Source: an uncultured Aquimarina sp. (GTDB lineage Bacteria; Bacteroidota; Bacteroidia; Flavobacteriales; Flavobacteriaceae). From it: a DNA stretch of 64,000 nt. The position numbers were made by a program, and so were the translations under genes. Positions 61,468 through 64,000 of this stretch are shown here, in pieces (the first letter of the stretch is position 1; every line of letters starts with the position of its first letter). The notes under the pieces were generated by a model. The model did no database searches and was not told where the DNA came from. It saw nothing but the letters and a program-made list of their open reading frames with translations. The stretch covers positions 62,001 to 126,000 of the forward strand of contig NZ_CANLYD010000001.1 of NCBI RefSeq assembly GCF_947495315.1, in the 5' to 3' direction.

Positions 61468-63852
61468 ATGAAAATATACATTCTCTTATTTACGCTTTTA
61501 TGTATTAACGTAATTAATGCCCAAACAGGAACTATTAAAGGACTAGTAATTGACAAACAATCCGAAACTCCATTAGTTGGTGCAACTGTAGAACTGTTAA
61601 ATGCAGATAATGTCAATGGTGTAATTACGGATCTCGATGGGTATTTTACCTTGGAAAAAGTTCCATTAGGAAGACAAGTAATTCGAGTGAGTTATATTGG
61701 TTTTGAGTCTATTACATTACCAAATGTTGTTGTGACATCTGGTAAGGAAGCAATAGTAAATGTATCATTGACCGAAGCTTTTGATCGACTAGATGAGGTG
61801 ATTATAACTTCAGAAACTAACAAAGCACGAGCTATAAATAAATTAACATCCGTATCCGCCAGGCAGTTTAGTTTAGAAGAAGTAACTCGTTTCTCTGGAG
61901 GTAGGAGTGATGTAGGTCGTTTAGCAGCAAACTTTGCAGGAGTATCTGCTCCCGACGACAGTAGGAATGATGTTGTGATCCGTGGTAATTCCCCAACTGG
62001 ATTATTATGGCGATTAGAAGGAGTTCCAATCCCAAGCCCCAACCATTATAGTACTCTAGGAACTACTGGAGGACCGGTTTCTGCATTAAACCCTAATCTG
62101 CTGAAAAATTCTGATTTTATCACCTCTGCTTTTCCTTCAGAATATGGGAATGCTATTGGAGGAGTTTTTGACCTTGGTTTTAGAAAGGGAAATAAGGATG
62201 CTTATGAATATACTGCTCAAGTTGGAGTTTTTACCGGAATAGAAGCGATGGCAGAAGGTCCTATTGGAAAAAATAATGGGTCCTTTCTAGTTGCAGGAAG
62301 GTATTCATTGGTTGGCTTATTAGGTGTTGGAGCTGGAGGAACTTCAGCAGCTCCTAATTATAGTGATGTTTCTTTTAATCTTGATTTAGGAAAAAGTAAG
62401 TTAGGTAATTTTTCTTTGTTTGGTATTATAGGCTTTTCTGATATCGATTTTCTGGGAGATGATATTGATGAAGATGACCTTTTTGCGGCAGAAGATGAAA
62501 ATACTTTTGTCGAGTCCAGATTTGGAGTTGTTGGTCTGAAACATAGAATTAATATCACCGATAGGTCTTATCTAAGGACTATTGTGTCAGGTTCATTTAC
62601 CGGAAATGATTTTATGGTAGATCGTTTTATTGATAAAGATACTCCGCAAGAACGCACCATACAATATACGGAGGCTGATAATACAGAAAGTAGATTTACT
62701 TTTTCAACCCTATATAATACTAAACTAAGTAACAAAAGTACTATAAGAGCAGGAGTTTTATTAGAAAATATTGGAGTATCATCATTATTGAATGATAGAA
62801 CAGAGCAGCCTGATCTTAATAATGATGGTGATCCTGATCTGTTTACGTTTAGAGATATCGATGAAGACCTAACCATCATTCAACCTTTTGTTCAAGGACA
62901 ATTTAGGTTAACAGAAAAATTAACTCTAAACGCAGGAGTTCATGGACAATATAGTTCGCTTAATGAACAGTTTGTAGTGGAACCAAGGGCTGGACTTAAC
63001 TATAAAATATCCCCAAGCCATCGTCTCAGTTTCGGGTATGGTTTGCATCATCAACCTGTTCCACTACCCCTCTTATTCCTAAATGAAGAAGTGAACGGGG
63101 AGTTGGTGCAAACCAATAAAAATCTTGATTTTGTGCGGAGTAATCATTACGTGCTAGGGTATGATGTGAAGTTAGGAAGCAGTTGGCGAGCAAAGTTAGA
63201 GGCGTATTATCAGGATATTGATAACGCAGCTGTAGAGTCTTTTCCTTCAAGTTATTCGTCTTTAACTGAAGGTGCAGACTTTGGGTTTGATAATGATAGA
63301 ATTTCATTAGTGAATGAAGGAACAGGATTTAATCAAGGAATCGAACTAACGTTAGAAAGGTTTTTTAGTAAAGGATATTATGGATTATTGACAACTTCTT
63401 TATTCGAAAGTAAATATGAAGGTAGTGATGAAATAGAGCGTAATACACCATTTAATAATGGATATGTGATCAATCTGTTAGCCGGAAAAGAGTTTGCTAT
63501 GGGAAAAACCAAAAAAGATGTATTGTTTTTTGATACCAGGCTTACTTTTTCTGGCGGAAGGTATTATACTCCTGTAGATTTAGCAGCATCACAAGCAGCT
63601 GGTTTCGAGGTATTACAAGAAGATATTGCGTTTAGTGAACAAAACGATGGATATTTTCGATGGGATGTGAAGTTTGGATATAAAATCAACAGTAGTAAAA
63701 AGAAACGCTCTCATCAGTTTTATGTGGATTTGCAGAATGTAACGGCTAATGAGAATCTTTTTGCTCGACGTTATAATAGATTGACGAATAACATAGATGA
63801 AGTAAATCAGATAGGATTTTTCCCGGATTTCGGGTATAGATTTGAATTTTAA
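61468..63852 (+). CDS. TonB-dependent outer-membrane receptor
   Basis: This 794-residue protein is read from the ATG of MKIYILLFTLLCINVINAQ, a signal peptide; the frame opens 18 codons earlier without signal character. A CarboxypepD-like domain (about 22-108) and a plug (RGNSPTGLLWRLEGVPIPSPNHY... SAFPSEYGNAIGGVFDL) precede a barrel ending FFPDFGYRFEF. Substrate unknown. It is transcribed divergently from the LytS/LytTR operon and followed at 15 bases by another secreted-protein gene. Confidence 0.92.
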   Translation: MKIYILLFTLLCINVINAQTGTIKGLVIDKQSETPLVGATVELLNADNVNGVITDLDGYFTLEKVPLGRQVIRVSYIGFESITLPNVVVTSGKEAIVNVSLTEAFDRLDEVIITSETNKARAINKLTSVSARQFSLEEVTRFSGGRSDVGRLAANFAGVSAPDDSRNDVVIRGNSPTGLLWRLEGVPIPSPNHYSTLGTTGGPVSALNPNLLKNSDFITSAFPSEYGNAIGGVFDLGFRKGNKDAYEYTAQVGVFTGIEAMAEGPIGKNNGSFLVAGRYSLVGLLGVGAGGTSAAPNYSDVSFNLDLGKSKLGNFSLFGIIGFSDIDFLGDDIDEDDLFAAEDENTFVESRFGVVGLKHRINITDRSYLRTIVSGSFTGNDFMVDRFIDKDTPQERTIQYTEADNTESRFTFSTLYNTKLSNKSTIRAGVLLENIGVSSLLNDRTEQPDLNNDGDPDLFTFRDIDEDLTIIQPFVQGQFRLTEKLTLNAGVHGQYSSLNEQFVVEPRAGLNYKISPSHRLSFGYGLHHQPVPLPLLFLNEEVNGELVQTNKNLDFVRSNHYVLGYDVKLGSSWRAKLEAYYQDIDNAAVESFPSSYSSLTEGADFGFDNDRISLVNEGTGFNQGIELTLERFFSKGYYGLLTTSLFESKYEGSDEIERNTPFNNGYVINLLAGKEFAMGKTKKDVLFFDTRLTFSGGRYYTPVDLAASQAAGFEVLQEDIAFSEQNDGYFRWDVKFGYKINSSKKKRSHQFYVDLQNVTANENLFARRYNRLTNNIDEVNQIGFFPDFGYRFEF

Positions 63853-63867
63853 CATAAATAATTAAAA

Positions 63868-64000
63868 ATGAACACAATGAGAACACCGTTATTAGCGTTT
63901 TCTTTTATTAGCAACTTGGCTTTTTTGGGGTATGGACAAGGAGATAATAGTGAAGGTAAGAGAGGTTTTATGGATAGCCAATTGTATGATATTGCATATT
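63868..64000 (+). CDS. Secreted protein, partial at window end
   Basis: The ATG at 63868 opens MNTMRTPLLAFSFISNLAFLGYGQGDNSEGK, a signal peptide and charged start, and the frame is open to the window edge (44 codons). It is probably co-transcribed with the TonB receptor. The family cannot be told from the visible part. Confidence 0.65.
   Translation, partial: MNTMRTPLLAFSFISNLAFLGYGQGDNSEGKRGFMDSQLYDIAY

Noticed and set aside
1..64000. CRISPR arrays, tRNA or rRNA genes, insertion sequences
   Set aside because: No regularly spaced repeats, cloverleaf or rRNA segments, or transposase frames were recognised on reading; the only long repeats are the CHAT genes and the 280-bp and 25-bp repeats described.

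Overview
The window looks like the chromosome of a marine-type member of the Flavobacteriaceae (Bacteroidota). The supporting evidence is an AT-rich sequence, Bacteroidota-type promoters (TTTG or TTG, 18-19 bp, TAnnTTTG), a protein with a type IX secretion sorting domain, two TonB-dependent receptors with CarboxypepD-like N-domains, split-type LytTR signalling, a DUF3276 PUR protein and a cyclophilin-FKBP fusion. An Aquimarina-like genus is my guess, not something the sequence proves. I see no rRNA, tRNA, insertion sequence or CRISPR array.

Layout. 1-4.2 kb is core (tatC partial, kdsD, recQ). 4.2-21.5 kb is an accessory island: a double-glycine-leader peptide, an outer-membrane-like protein, a lanthipeptide precursor with a LanC cyclase but no LanB, then four tandem secreted TPR-CHAT (caspase-like) proteins with two small lipoprotein genes, divergent from an ECF sigma factor and a TPR-bearing membrane anti-sigma-like protein. 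21.6-40.9 kb is mostly housekeeping (immunophilin, redox and hydrolase genes, M14 peptidase, ABC exporter, leucine dehydrogenase, nusB-yajC, pepT, pyrD, a type IX cargo protein, lysE, HMG-CoA lyase), interrupted by a second double-glycine peptide cassette flanked by 25-bp direct repeats and by a decayed haem-binding-domain gene. 41.3-48.3 kb is a probable iron-responsive operon (DUF4856 lipoprotein, imelysin, HTTM membrane protein, TonB receptor, possibly a LOV-like PAS protein) with two Fur-box-like palindromes around a canonical promoter. 48.6-64 kb holds a tricorn-like protease, a methyltransferase, a small heat-shock gene with a sigma-54-like promoter and two palindromic upstream sites, an SPFH/ribbon-helix-helix operon with its own tandem operator, a LytS/LytTR pair and a second TonB receptor operon that runs off the end.

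The most unusual part is 13.3-21.5 kb. The unit lipoprotein -> CHAT (TTG start) -> CHAT (ATG start, ATGA overlap) is present twice. A 280-bp segment carrying the divergent promoter, the lipoprotein signal peptide and the first ~30 codons of the sigma gene is also present twice. In the distal copy the sigma gene is cut to 29 codons. In the proximal copy the lipoprotein has an in-frame stop. The CHAT domains carry an intact His/Cys dyad but lie between a signal peptide and a C-terminal membrane helix, so they should act outside the cytoplasm. A plausible but unproven reading is a cell-envelope TPR-CHAT protease system controlled by, or controlling, an ECF sigma/anti-sigma pair.
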